Positions 1 to 7,386 of a stretch of DNA of 20,460 nt are shown piece after piece. Positions within the stretch are counted from its first letter, which is position 1; the number at the start of each line of letters is the position of its first letter. Origin of the DNA: an uncultured Acetatifactor sp. (GTDB lineage: Bacteria > Bacillota > Clostridia > Lachnospirales > Lachnospiraceae); the NCBI GenBank assembly GCA_910587755.1, contig CAJUNZ010000053.1, positions 1 through 20,460 on the forward strand. Direction: 5' to 3'. A program made the translations under genes and the position numbers. The notes under the pieces were generated by a model. The model was given only the letters and a program-made list of their open reading frames with translations. It made no database searches and was not told the origin of the DNA.

Positions 1-65
1 GTCATGGCAAATGCCTGTGCGATTCCGGCACCCATGGTGCCCGCACCGATAATACCTACTTTCAT
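1..65 (-). CDS. hbd: 3-hydroxybutyryl-CoA dehydrogenase, N-terminal fragment (cut by window edge)
   Basis: Only the first 21 codons are in the window. They read MKVGIIGAGTMGAGIAQAFA, the N-terminal NAD-binding Rossmann turn (GxGxxG) typical of 3-hydroxyacyl-CoA dehydrogenases. The family reduces acetoacetyl-CoA to 3-hydroxybutyryl-CoA in the cytoplasm, the step between thiolase and crotonase. An AGGAGG ribosome binding site lies 8 bases upstream of the ATG. The gene starts 38 bases after the crotonase stop on the same strand, so it is almost certainly co-transcribed with crt and thl. The rest of the protein, and probably bcd-etfB-etfA, would lie beyond position 1; that last point is inference from the usual gene order. 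Confidence 0.9.
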   Translation of the reverse strand, partial: MKVGIIGAGTMGAGIAQAFAM

Positions 66-103
66 TGAAAGTTCCTCCTTAATCTATCAATTCAAATTTC
101 CCC

Positions 104-889
104 TTAACGGTTCTGGAAAGGCTCTTTAACTTTCTCCTTGTTCTTATCCAGGAAGAAAGCCATGCCGTACTTCTGGTCCTCTGTCTCGAAGCAGTCTCCA
201 AAGAGCTTTTCTTCAATCACAATCGCCTGATCCATATCCACATCCAGGCCCTCATTGATGGCCTTCTTGCAGTTGCGCACGGCGATGGGAGCGTTCTTGG
301 CAATGCCCGCAGCCATCTTCTCCGCAGCGGGAAGCAGTTCCTCCTGAGGATGAACGGCATTCACAAGGCCGATCCTGAAAGCCTCGTCCGCCTTGATATT
401 GCGCGCAGTGTAGATCATCTGTTTCGCCATTCCCGCGCCTACCAGACGGGCAAGCCTCTGGGTGCCGCCGAAGCCGGGCGTAATTCCCAGACCCACCTCA
501 GGCTGGCCGAACACGGCGTTATCGGAACAGATCCTGATGTCACAGCTCATGGCAAGCTCGCAGCCGCCGCCCAGAGCAAAGCCGTTCACCGCCGCGATCA
601 CGGGGATGGGGAATGTCTCCAGCCTGCGGAACACATCGTTGCCCTTCTTGCCGAAAGCTTCTCCCTGCGCCTTGGTGAGAGTGCTCATCTCTCCGATGTC
701 AGCACCTGCCACAAAGGATTTTGCCCCTGCTCCGGTGAGAACCAGGCAGCGCACTGTCTCCAGATCCACCCCGTCCAGTGTCTTGTCCAGTTCCTCCAGC
801 ACGGTGGAATTCAGGGCGTTCAGCGCTTTCTCACGGTTGATGGTGATGACAGCGTAAGCCCCTTTCTGCTCATACAAAATAAAATCCAT
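104..889 (-). CDS. crt: Crotonase (3-hydroxybutyryl-CoA dehydratase, enoyl-CoA hydratase family)
   Basis: A 261-aa protein of normal length for short-chain enoyl-CoA hydratases. It should dehydrate 3-hydroxybutyryl-CoA to crotonyl-CoA in the cytoplasm. The oxyanion-hole loop AGADIGEM (about residues 61-68) and the GGGCELAMSCD segment are present. The two catalytic glutamates of the family are visible as E111 and E131, 20 residues apart as in rat mitochondrial hydratase, followed by GITPGFGGTQRL. The ATG has an AGAGGT ribosome binding site about 6 bases upstream. It sits between thl (upstream, about 100-base gap with a hairpin) and hbd (downstream, 38-base gap). This is the butyryl-CoA pathway order of Lachnospiraceae. 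A role in fatty-acid or amino-acid degradation cannot be excluded from sequence alone but is less likely in this context. Confidence 0.93.
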   Translation of the reverse strand: MDFILYEQKGAYAVITINREKALNALNSTVLEELDKTLDGVDLETVRCLVLTGAGAKSFVAGADIGEMSTLTKAQGEAFGKKGNDVFRRLETFPIPVIAAVNGFALGGGCELAMSCDIRICSDNAVFGQPEVGLGITPGFGGTQRLARLVGAGMAKQMIYTARNIKADEAFRIGLVNAVHPQEELLPAAEKMAAGIAKNAPIAVRNCKKAINEGLDVDMDQAIVIEEKLFGDCFETEDQKYGMAFFLDKNKEKVKEPFQNR

Positions 890-939
890 CTCTCTACCTC
901 TTTAAATATGTATAGTTCTGGTTTCAGGCTACATGAATA

Positions 940-973
940 CATCTAAGGCTTTCTGATTTGAAAGCCTCAGATG
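940..973 (-). other. Intercistronic hairpin between thl and crt
   Basis: An inverted repeat pairs CATCT-x-AGGCTTTC (940-953) with GAAAGCCT-x-AGATG (960-973), giving 13 pairs with one mismatch and a 6-base loop. Neither strand has a run of T after the stem, so it does not look like a full intrinsic terminator. It lies just after the thiolase stop in a same-strand operon. An mRNA processing, stabilising or attenuating role is inference. Confidence 0.6.
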
Positions 974-993
974 CATCCCCCATGATTACATGA

Positions 994-2178
994 TTAGTCT
1001 TCGATTTTCACAATGGTGGAGCAGCCCATGCCGCCGCCGATGCACAGAGTGGCCAGGCCGGTCTTGGCTCCTCTTGCCTTCATGCCGTGCAGCAGTGTCA
1101 CCAGAATACGGCAGCCGGATGCGCCCACAGGATGTCCCAGAGCGATAGCGCCGCCGTTGGGATTCAGCTGCTTATCCACATCAATGCCCAGATCCTTGCC
1201 CACAGCAACGGACTGAGCGGCAAATGCCTCGTTGGCCTCGATGATATCGAAATCTTCAATCTTCATGCCGGTCTTGGCCATGACTTTCCGTGTAGACGCC
1301 ACAGGGCCGATACCCATAACTTCAGGGCGCACACCTGCCAGAGCTCCTGCCACAAAGGTAGCCATGGGCTTCACACCCAGCTCTTTCGCCTTCTCCTCGC
1401 TCATCACTACGATGGCAGCCGCACCGTCGTTGATGCCGGAAGCGTTGCCTGCGGTGACGAATCCGTCAGGGTTGATGGAGCGCAGCTTGGCAAGTCCTTC
1501 TATGGTTGATCCTGCCCTGGGGCCTTCGTCCACTTTGAACTCAATGGTCTCTTTCTTTTTCTTCACCATCACAGGCACGATCTCCGCGTCAAAAGCACCG
1601 GACTTCTGAGCAGCCTCCGCCTTCTGCTGGCTCTTCAGGGCGAACTCGTCCAGTTCCTGCCTGGTCAGGTTCCACTCCCTGCAGATATTGTCCGCAGTGG
1701 TGATCATATGATAATCATTGAAGGCATCCCACAGAGCATCCTTGATCATGGTGTCCACCAGAGTGCCGTTGTTCATCCTGTAGCCGTAACGGGCCTGGGG
1801 AACCGCATAGGGAGCCATGGACATATTCTCCATGCCGCCTGCAACCACAACGTCGGCATCTCCCGCCATAATCATCTGCGCTGCCTGGTTTACACAGTTC
1901 AGACCGGAGCCGCAGACCACGTTCATGGTGACAGCAGGCACTTCAATGGGAAGTCCTGCCTTGATGGATGCCTGGCGGGCCACATTCTGGCCCAGGCCTG
2001 CCTGGATAACGCATCCCATGTACACCTGGTCCACGTCCTTGGGGCTGACCCCTGCCCTGTTCAGTGCCTCCTTGATTACCACTGCTCCAAGCTCTGCGGC
2101 GGGAGTGGTGCTCAGCGATCCGCCCATGGTACCGATGGCGGTACGGCATGCACCGGCTAAAACTACTTTCTTTGCCAT
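994..2178 (-). CDS. thlA: Acetyl-CoA acetyltransferase (thiolase)
   Basis: A 394-aa biosynthetic thiolase that condenses two acetyl-CoA into acetoacetyl-CoA, the entry step of butyrate formation. Catalytic residues are all visible: the acylated cysteine C89 in NVVCGSG, H349 in GHPVGASG and C379 in CIGGGMG. They fall at the positions expected for tetrameric bacterial thiolases. The start was set at ATG 2178 (MAKKVVLAG) because a GGAGG ribosome binding site lies 8 bases upstream. A longer reading from a TTG at 2193 would place that site inside the coding sequence. It is the first gene of the thl-crt-hbd operon, and the upstream region holds a possible Rex operator (2211-2228). The symbol follows clostridial usage; atoB would be an equally fair name. 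Confidence 0.95.
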   Translation of the reverse strand: MAKKVVLAGACRTAIGTMGGSLSTTPAAELGAVVIKEALNRAGVSPKDVDQVYMGCVIQAGLGQNVARQASIKAGLPIEVPAVTMNVVCGSGLNCVNQAAQMIMAGDADVVVAGGMENMSMAPYAVPQARYGYRMNNGTLVDTMIKDALWDAFNDYHMITTADNICREWNLTRQELDEFALKSQQKAEAAQKSGAFDAEIVPVMVKKKKETIEFKVDEGPRAGSTIEGLAKLRSINPDGFVTAGNASGINDGAAAIVVMSEEKAKELGVKPMATFVAGALAGVRPEVMGIGPVASTRKVMAKTGMKIEDFDIIEANEAFAAQSVAVGKDLGIDVDKQLNPNGGAIALGHPVGASGCRILVTLLHGMKARGAKTGLATLCIGGGMGCSTIVKIED

Positions 2179-2210
2179 TTGTTTTACCTCCAAAGATTTT
2201 TAGGTATTGA

Positions 2211-2228
2211 TTGTTATTTTTTTATCAT
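2211..2228. promoter_or_regulatory. Candidate Rex (redox-sensing repressor) operator upstream of thl
   Basis: The 18 bases TTGTTATTTTTTTATCAT resemble the clostridial Rex consensus TTGTTAANNNNTTAACAA. The left half TTGTTA is perfect and the right half matches 4 of 6 positions. The site lies about 35 bases upstream of the thiolase ATG, downstream of any likely promoter, a fitting position for a repressor. Rex regulates the thl and crt-bcd-etf-hbd genes in Clostridium acetobutylicum (established knowledge), so the placement makes sense. The match is imperfect and in an AT-rich stretch, so chance is possible. Confidence 0.35.
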
Positions 2229-2241
2229 ATACACTGTGTCT

Positions 2242-2270
2242 AGTTTATCATAGTCCCTATCTATTTGCAA
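2242..2270 (-). promoter_or_regulatory. Weak candidate promoter of the thl-crt-hbd operon
   Basis: On the minus strand TTGCAA (2265-2270) is followed after 17 bases by TAAACT (2242-2247), a mediocre sigma-A pair. No better pair was seen in the 168-base gap. A short perfect inverted repeat, ACACTGTGT (2231-2239), lies just downstream and could be a second operator. The operon must start somewhere here, because the upstream gene ends with a terminator-like hairpin, but the exact boxes are uncertain. Confidence 0.3.
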
Positions 2271-2305
2271 TGTCCTTTTTCCTTAAAAGTTCATAAAAAC
2301 TATAT

Positions 2306-2323
2306 GGCATTTTATACAATGCC
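2306..2323 (-). terminator. Probable terminator of the 2362-4572 gene
   Basis: Read on the minus strand, GGCATT and AATGCC form a 6-pair stem with a 6-base loop, followed by ATATAG and then TTTTT. It lies about 40 bases after the stop of gene A. A second, weaker hairpin of the CGGAG/CTCCG type precedes it at about 2324-2350. The stem is short, so termination may be partial and some read-through into thl is possible. Confidence 0.45.
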
Positions 2324-2361
2324 GGAGGCGGAGGAGAGGAAAATTTCTCCGAACCCCTGCC

Positions 2362-4572
2362 TTACAGATATCTTGTGATACTTTCATCGGCTTTTATGTC
2401 AAATCCTCCGGACAGAAGGAATTCCAGAAGTTCCCTCTTCTTCCCCAGGGCCCCGGCGCTGAGGAGAATCTGAGTCAGCACCATTCCCCCCGGCTCTATG
2501 CCGCTTTCTGTGACTGCCAGGTATCTGGCGTACTCCAGCAGAGCTCTGTTGTCCACAAGCCCCCGGCAGCCTCCCAGCAGCTCCTTTTTCCGGCCAAAAA
2601 GCGCCTCGTCGTACTTCCTGTCACACTGGGAGAGCGGCCCATAGGACTTGAGCGTTTCCGCCTCAAACCCTTCCAGCCCCATATCCCCGTCCAGAAAAAC
2701 CGCCTGGCTCCACACATGGCCGGGAACCGTCCCCCTGTCCATGCCATTTAAAGAAAAGAGCAGTGCAGCGTCCGTCCCCCACTCCCGGGCCCTCTGCTGT
2801 ATCTCATGGAAGGCCCTGGAGCCGCCTCCCTCAAAGACGCCGTTTATCAGGAATACTCCCCTGCCTTCGGCTGCCGTCTCTCTGTCTATAAAATCACAGA
2901 TCTCCCGGCAACGGTCCTCTCCCCCCGGCAGGGTCAGATGACAGGCGCCCTTTCCTCCCCACATGGCGGAAAGACACCGGGCAATCCTCTCCCCGTTGGC
3001 GCCGCACACCACGGGAATCGTCGTATCTGCGGGCACCAACATGCCCAGGGCGTAGGCCATCCTCCGGGCCATCTCCCCGGCGGCAGACGCCTCATAGCCT
3101 GCCAGACACAGGTTGCCCTTGAGTGCTTTCTCAAAAGCATCCCCGTCGGCAATAGGGCCTCCGGGAAGAAATTTCCTCTCTCCCCGGGTAAAGGAAAACG
3201 TGAGGGCCGGCTTTTGCAGCACCTCCCCAGAATCCGGCAGGACAGCGGCCGGCTCAGTCCGATGTTCTTCGCTCTGGCAGACCTGGCACTCCTCCGCAGT
3301 CTTTCCCCCTGACTCCACCGCCCCATCAGGTTTTTTCGGCGCTGGATCATTTTCCCTGAGACAGGAATCTGCCTGCTCCACAAAAGCGGAGAAATATTCC
3401 TTTGCCTCCTGCTCTGTACAGCCGCAGACTTCGGCAATCTCCCCGCAGAGAGTCTCCCCGGGCAGCCCCTTCAAAAATGCCTGGACGTGCTGTATCTCTT
3501 TTTTGGTCAGCCCCTCCTTCCGCAGTCTGGCGCTGGCAGCCCGGGCCAGAACGACCTCTTTTACCACCTCCAGAGGACTTTTCACCTGAAAAACACTCTG
3601 GGGCGTTCCCATGTTTGTATACCTGTAAAATTTCTTTTTGGAAAGCTCCAGTATGTCCCGGGCATCCACCGTGTACCGGGGCAGGGTGCAGACTTCCTTT
3701 TTCAGCCAGGCCCCTGCGGAGACAGATTCCTCCTGGACAAACTCGAAATCTCCCTTTGTGCACAGCAGGCCCTCCACCCTGCCATCCACTTCCTTACAGG
3801 CGAAAAACACTCTGCCGTTCCCAAGTTCCGTGAGAAGATTTGCGGCAAGATACCCGGCAATATCCCTGCAGCTGTGACAGTCCGGCAGTTCTTCCACCGC
3901 TATGTACCTGGCGCTGTCATTGTACCGCATTTTAATATAATCCTTGCGGGCATCCTTGAGATTCTGGTGCGGGGACCAGTCCCACACCCCCACAAACGCA
4001 TCCTCATCGGGCCCGGCAAACAGGGGCAGTCTGTCCCGGTTGGCGAAATAGGGCGGCTCCCCTTCTGTCTTGGAAAAAGGCACCACCCTGCCCCCTTTTA
4101 TATCTGCAAGACGCTTGCACCTCTTGCCGAGATGATCTGTAAAAACCTGACAGATAGAGGTAAATTTAAATTCCCCGTTTCCCTCCTCCGTTTCCGAGTC
4201 GGAAAGATCTGAAAACGGCTGCATTTCTGACGCTTTGCGCTTTTCCTCCTCCAGGCGCTTTTTCACAGATGCCAGGTCTTTTTCCAGCAGTTCCTTCCCC
4301 TGGGACAGTGCGGCAGCTCTCTTCTCCGCCTCCAAACGGGCTGCCTTTTCCGCCTCCAGTTCCCGCCGCAGACAGGCCGCTGTACCCGACTTCGGTTCCT
4401 TCTGTGAGTGAACGGCTGTCTTCGGCTCCGGTTCCTTCTGTGAGTGAGCGGCTGCCTTCGGCTCCGGCGACATACCTCCCTCTTCCTGTATATTTTCTCC
4501 GGATACAGCGTTCTCGGAAGTATCTTTCGTAAAGACAATCTGGGAAGTTCCCGGTTTCTCTAACTGTTCCAT
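2362..4572 (-). CDS. Coiled-coil protein A of unknown function, paralogue of the helicase-operon protein B
   Basis: A 736-aa soluble protein that I do not recognise as a named family. Residues 1-60 are low-complexity with a two-copy 12-residue repeat, and 60-125 form a Glu/Lys/Ala-rich coiled coil. From about residue 138 comes a conserved module with ICQV (140-143), NRDRLPLF and FVGVWDWS (193-200). The C-terminal part (about 470-736) looks like a P-loop fold that has lost catalysis: CGANGER (523-529) in place of GxxxxGKT, VFLING (573-578) in place of Walker B, and a sensor-1-like N609. These modules match the partial gene at 18007-20460 almost segment by segment, including the FDIKxD...YL tail. 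ATG 4572 has a GAGAGG ribosome binding site and a good promoter upstream. The gene stands alone, without the helicase partner of its paralogue, and is visibly richer in GC than that paralogue. A nucleic-acid or defence role is only inferred from the paralogue's neighbours. Confidence 0.85.
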   Translation of the reverse strand: MEQLEKPGTSQIVFTKDTSENAVSGENIQEEGGMSPEPKAAAHSQKEPEPKTAVHSQKEPKSGTAACLRRELEAEKAARLEAEKRAAALSQGKELLEKDLASVKKRLEEEKRKASEMQPFSDLSDSETEEGNGEFKFTSICQVFTDHLGKRCKRLADIKGGRVVPFSKTEGEPPYFANRDRLPLFAGPDEDAFVGVWDWSPHQNLKDARKDYIKMRYNDSARYIAVEELPDCHSCRDIAGYLAANLLTELGNGRVFFACKEVDGRVEGLLCTKGDFEFVQEESVSAGAWLKKEVCTLPRYTVDARDILELSKKKFYRYTNMGTPQSVFQVKSPLEVVKEVVLARAASARLRKEGLTKKEIQHVQAFLKGLPGETLCGEIAEVCGCTEQEAKEYFSAFVEQADSCLRENDPAPKKPDGAVESGGKTAEECQVCQSEEHRTEPAAVLPDSGEVLQKPALTFSFTRGERKFLPGGPIADGDAFEKALKGNLCLAGYEASAAGEMARRMAYALGMLVPADTTIPVVCGANGERIARCLSAMWGGKGACHLTLPGGEDRCREICDFIDRETAAEGRGVFLINGVFEGGGSRAFHEIQQRAREWGTDAALLFSLNGMDRGTVPGHVWSQAVFLDGDMGLEGFEAETLKSYGPLSQCDRKYDEALFGRKKELLGGCRGLVDNRALLEYARYLAVTESGIEPGGMVLTQILLSAGALGKKRELLEFLLSGGFDIKADESITRYL
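4394..4465 (-). repeat. Two-copy 36-bp in-frame tandem repeat in gene A
   Basis: Two adjacent 36-base units (4394-4429 and 4430-4465) differ at only two positions. Each encodes 12 residues of the type PEPKxAxHSQKE in the N-terminal low-complexity region. A partial third copy (PKSGTA) follows in the protein. The unit length is a multiple of three, so copy-number change would keep the frame. Confidence 0.85.
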
Positions 4573-4659
4573 GTGTTTTTTCCTCTCGTGATGGCGTTGT
4601 AAGATAAAATTCTGCGGATTTTTATTCCTTTGTAACCTGTTTTCTCGCAGTTTATATAC

Positions 4660-4688
4660 ATTATAGCTTATACTCCATCACATTACAA
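4660..4688 (-). promoter_or_regulatory. Sigma-A type promoter of gene A
   Basis: On the minus strand TTGTAA (4683-4688) is followed after exactly 17 bases by a perfect TATAAT (4660-4665). The start codon of gene A lies about 90 bases downstream. The strong -10 box and its place after the terminator at 4739-4780 suggest that A is transcribed alone. Confidence 0.7.
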
Positions 4689-4738
4689 TAGAAAATGCTT
4701 CATAAGACATCTGGCAGAAGTATCTGTCCAAGGATAAT

Positions 4739-4780
4739 AAAAAGCAATGGGGAATCTGCGGCGCTCCCCCATTGCTTTTT
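4739..4780 (-). terminator. Strong intrinsic terminator after the SDR-GNAT gene
   Basis: A perfect 14-pair stem joins AAAAAGCAATGGGG (4739-4752) and CCCCATTGCTTTTT (4767-4780) around a 14-base loop. On the minus strand it ends in a T run. It begins at the stop codon of the SDR-GNAT gene (TAA at 4779-4781), closing the operon that starts near 9006. The flanking A and T runs make it usable on both strands. Confidence 0.85.
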
Positions 4781-6092
4781 ACACGGACATAATATAAATC
4801 TGACATGGGTTGCACTCATCCCACAGCGTTGGGAACACTTCCAGTTCCTTGAATCCCAGCGACAGGTAGAACCTGTTGGTATCATCATAAATGTCATATC
4901 TGCCCATCTGGACTGTTTTAACCTGGATGAAAGAATACCCCTGTTCTTCAGCCCTTTCTCTCGCCGCCTCAAAAAGCTTCCGGCCTATGCCAAGCCGGTG
5001 ATATTCTTTCAGCACCCCCATCACTGCCAGTTCAACCGTATGCCGTCCGGTTTCCTTTAAGTAGAGGAATCCCACAGGCTTTTCGCCATCATAAGCACAG
5101 AGAAAAACTTTTCCGCTGCTGTCCGCTATATATTGTTCTGTGGCTTCCGGGATGCCGAACCAGTCTGGGAGTGCTTCCAATATGGTTCTTGCAATCGTTT
5201 TTTTGTCTGTGTCAGAATCAATCCCTCTGATCTGCGGTCTGCTCTGGCTGGCCTGACTCAAATGTTCCGCCAGGGCATCCGCTGTTCTGGAGAAAAAGAT
5301 CCCTTTTTCGTTTATCTTCTCCTGGCTCATGCTCATATCCCTGGGATTGTCCAGAAACGCCGCCTGATCCGGCTCCAGAGGGGCTGTGTCCCACTGAAGT
5401 TTTTCAAAGATTTCCGTCATGGTCCCATAAGTGTTTTTCTCATTGGGAGAACCGAAATTGTAGATGCCGCCCTCCAGGCCAAAAGCCCTTTCCAGATTTC
5501 TTACCACTTCGTTTACATCCGTAATGCCGCGCACATCATGTACCGGGAACCGCAGCGCTTCCGAAGAGTTTATTTTTGCCAGAAGAGTGCGGAAAAAATC
5601 CCCATGCTCCCCCCTGTTCATGGTCCGGATATCATACATCCAGGAAAGTCGCAGCAGCACACATTCCGGGTTCACCCGCAGGCATTCCTCCTCCGCCCAC
5701 AGCTTCTGTTTTCCATACAGATTACAGGGGGAGAGGGCTTCTTCCTCGCTGTGCGGCCCCCTCAGATGACTCCCGAAATAAACCTGGTCGGAACTGCAGA
5801 TCAGGCATTTCGCCCCGGCCTTCCGGGCCGCCTCCGCAATGTTTATGCTGCCTTCCACGTTGATCTTCCACGACAGCTCCGGCTCCCTTTCACACCTCCC
5901 CACATCCGACACCGCCGCACAGTGGACAATGAAATCGGGGCTCCAGGCCATAATCCTGCAGGATAATTCTCCGCCCCAGGCAATGTCCAATTCCCTGTGG
6001 GACGGCGCATAAATTTCGTATTTTCCCCGGTAGTAATCGGTAATCCTGCTGCCCAGAAAACCCGACGCCCCCGTTACCAGCAATCTCTTCAT
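4779..6092 (-). CDS. Fusion protein: RmlD-like NAD(P)-dependent SDR plus C-terminal GNAT acetyltransferase
   Basis: A 437-aa cytoplasmic two-domain protein. Residues 1 to about 285 are an extended short-chain dehydrogenase of the RmlD (dTDP-4-dehydrorhamnose reductase) type: TGASGFLG (7-14) binds the cofactor, the HRELDI segment is typical of RmlD, and Y126 and K130 form the YxxxK catalytic pair. Residues about 289-437 are a complete GNAT N-acetyltransferase, with the acetyl-CoA loop HRLGIG at about 365-370 and a conserved YLSLGF near the end. Each half is usually a separate protein, so the fusion is unusual. The start is ATG 6092, which overlaps the NUDIX stop as ATGA, a sign of translational coupling; an upstream in-frame extension to 6335 is the NUDIX gene in another frame. 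A role in nucleotide-sugar or polysaccharide modification is plausible, but the substrate cannot be read from sequence. Confidence 0.88.
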   Translation of the reverse strand: MKRLLVTGASGFLGSRITDYYRGKYEIYAPSHRELDIAWGGELSCRIMAWSPDFIVHCAAVSDVGRCEREPELSWKINVEGSINIAEAARKAGAKCLICSSDQVYFGSHLRGPHSEEEALSPCNLYGKQKLWAEEECLRVNPECVLLRLSWMYDIRTMNRGEHGDFFRTLLAKINSSEALRFPVHDVRGITDVNEVVRNLERAFGLEGGIYNFGSPNEKNTYGTMTEIFEKLQWDTAPLEPDQAAFLDNPRDMSMSQEKINEKGIFFSRTADALAEHLSQASQSRPQIRGIDSDTDKKTIARTILEALPDWFGIPEATEQYIADSSGKVFLCAYDGEKPVGFLYLKETGRHTVELAVMGVLKEYHRLGIGRKLFEAARERAEEQGYSFIQVKTVQMGRYDIYDDTNRFYLSLGFKELEVFPTLWDECNPCQIYIMSV

Positions 6093-6697
6093 GCCGTTCC
6101 CTTCCCCTGTGCTCTCTCCTTTGCCAGAAGCCAGGCCATCACATGAACCGTCTGCTGAAATCTGCCGGAATAAATCATCTCCTGAATCTCCTGTTCCGTG
6201 TGCAGTTCCACATTCAGGAATTCCGTTGCATCCAGCTCCTGTCCCCCCACCTTGCGGCAGTTCTCTGCCCTGTACACATGGGCAAAGTTGTCCCCCATGG
6301 TGGCGTTGGAGGGAAGGGTAATAAGGTGGGTCCATTGGTCGGAGACATAGCCTGTCTCCTCCGCCAGCTCCCTCTTCGCCGCGGCAAGAGCATCCTCCGA
6401 GGGCGCATCGCCTCCTGCGCGGTATTCCTTTCCGTCAGAGCGCTCCAGGCCGCCTGCCGGAAACTCTGTGGTCACTTCCCTGATCCCCTGCCGGAACTGC
6501 CTTACACAAATGAGGTTCCCTTCTCTGTCCGATGCCACAATAACCACATAATCTCTCCTGCTGTAGGAATAATATGGTCCGAACTCACTTCCATCGGGAA
6601 AACGAAATTGTGATTTTCTAAAATCTATCCATTCATCCTGTACAATATGCTCCGTCTTGATCTCTTCCCATACCAGATCCTCTCTGTCATCTGCCAT
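6089..6697 (-). CDS. NUDIX hydrolase, ADP-ribose pyrophosphatase-like
   Basis: A 202-aa protein with a complete NUDIX box, G-x5-E-x7-REL-x-EE-x-G, ending in KRELAEETGY at about residues 115-124. The family cleaves nucleoside diphosphates linked to another group. The preceding region (VVIVASDREGNLICVRQFR...TEFPAGGLE) resembles the ADP-ribose and nucleotide-sugar pyrophosphatase branch. The start was set at ATG 6697 (MADDRED), with a GGGAGA ribosome binding site 7 bases upstream. A longer frame back to 6796 runs into the decayed upstream gene and lacks such a site. The stop overlaps the next start by ATGA. Placement next to an SDR of the nucleotide-sugar type suggests a shared sugar-nucleotide theme, which is inference. 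Confidence 0.88.
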   Translation of the reverse strand: MADDREDLVWEEIKTEHIVQDEWIDFRKSQFRFPDGSEFGPYYSYSRRDYVVIVASDREGNLICVRQFRQGIREVTTEFPAGGLERSDGKEYRAGGDAPSEDALAAAKRELAEETGYVSDQWTHLITLPSNATMGDNFAHVYRAENCRKVGGQELDATEFLNVELHTEQEIQEMIYSGRFQQTVHVMAWLLAKERAQGKGTA

Positions 6698-7334
6698 AAT
6701 GATCTCTCCCTTTCCTTTTGCCGTCAGCTGCCTTCTTTTTTGGATCACAGCAATTATACTGCCTGTCCCTGATCTGGGCAATGGCTGCGGATGCACTCTG
6801 TCCCCACTTCAATTCTATAATCACCGCGGGCTTATCCAGGTGTAGTTTCCGTGGAATAAAACAGATATCCACAAAACCTGTCCCGCTGGGAAATTCTCTG
6901 ACAATTGTATAATACTCCCGGGCTGAATAAAATACCAGATTTACCACACAGCTGAGAGTATTTTCATCATTGTACTGCAGTGAAGATATTTCCCTGTGAG
7001 CCCGCTCAATTCCCTCTGCCACAGCCGCCGCATTCTGGGCCCACAGTGACTCCAAAAGTCTTCTGGAATCCTCCAAAGCTCCAGCCACCTCATGCCAGTC
7101 CATGGTACGGATTTCAAACAGCCCCCCGGAATCTTCTTCTCTGTCATAATACGCCGCCAGCATATCCGCCGCCATGGACTTGCCGAAACGTCTGGGACGG
7201 CTGACACAGATATACTTCTGCCTTGTATTCAGGACAGCATTGGTCCTGTCTATCAGCATGGTCTTGTCCACATATATCTCAGAATGCAGGCTTTCCCGGA
7301 AACCTTTTCCGCCTGGATTCAGATAACTTCCCAT
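6687..7334 (-). pseudogene. Decayed AAA-ATPase-like / PD-(D/E)XK nuclease family gene
   Basis: The open frame of 215 aa joins two ends of a protein family that is normally about 520-580 aa (AAA-ATPase_like plus PDDEXK_9). The N terminus carries the family's YVDKT segment and the variant P-loop RPRRFGKS, and stops after AAYYDR. It then passes directly into the C-terminal nuclease-like part, with EGIERAH, YNDENTLS, AREYY, GFVDICFIP and ELKW (the D...ExK core). About 300 middle residues are missing. The last about 20 residues (CCDPKKKAADGKRKGRDHYGR) do not match the family's usual ending and run 11 bases into the NUDIX gene, so the C terminus is also lost. ATG 7334 keeps a good AGGGGG ribosome binding site. 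An expressed short protein is possible, but without most of the ATPase core it is unlikely to keep the family activity. Confidence 0.75.
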
Positions 7335-7386
7335 GTCATTCCCCCTTGTGGAAAACTTCCAACCAATCCCTGCTCTCGCTTTATGG

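Noticed and set aside
6093..6335. N-terminal extension of the SDR-GNAT frame (81 codons)
   Set aside because: The segment is the NUDIX gene in another frame, without protein-like composition; ATG 6092 with the ATGA overlap and the Rossmann start is clearly right.
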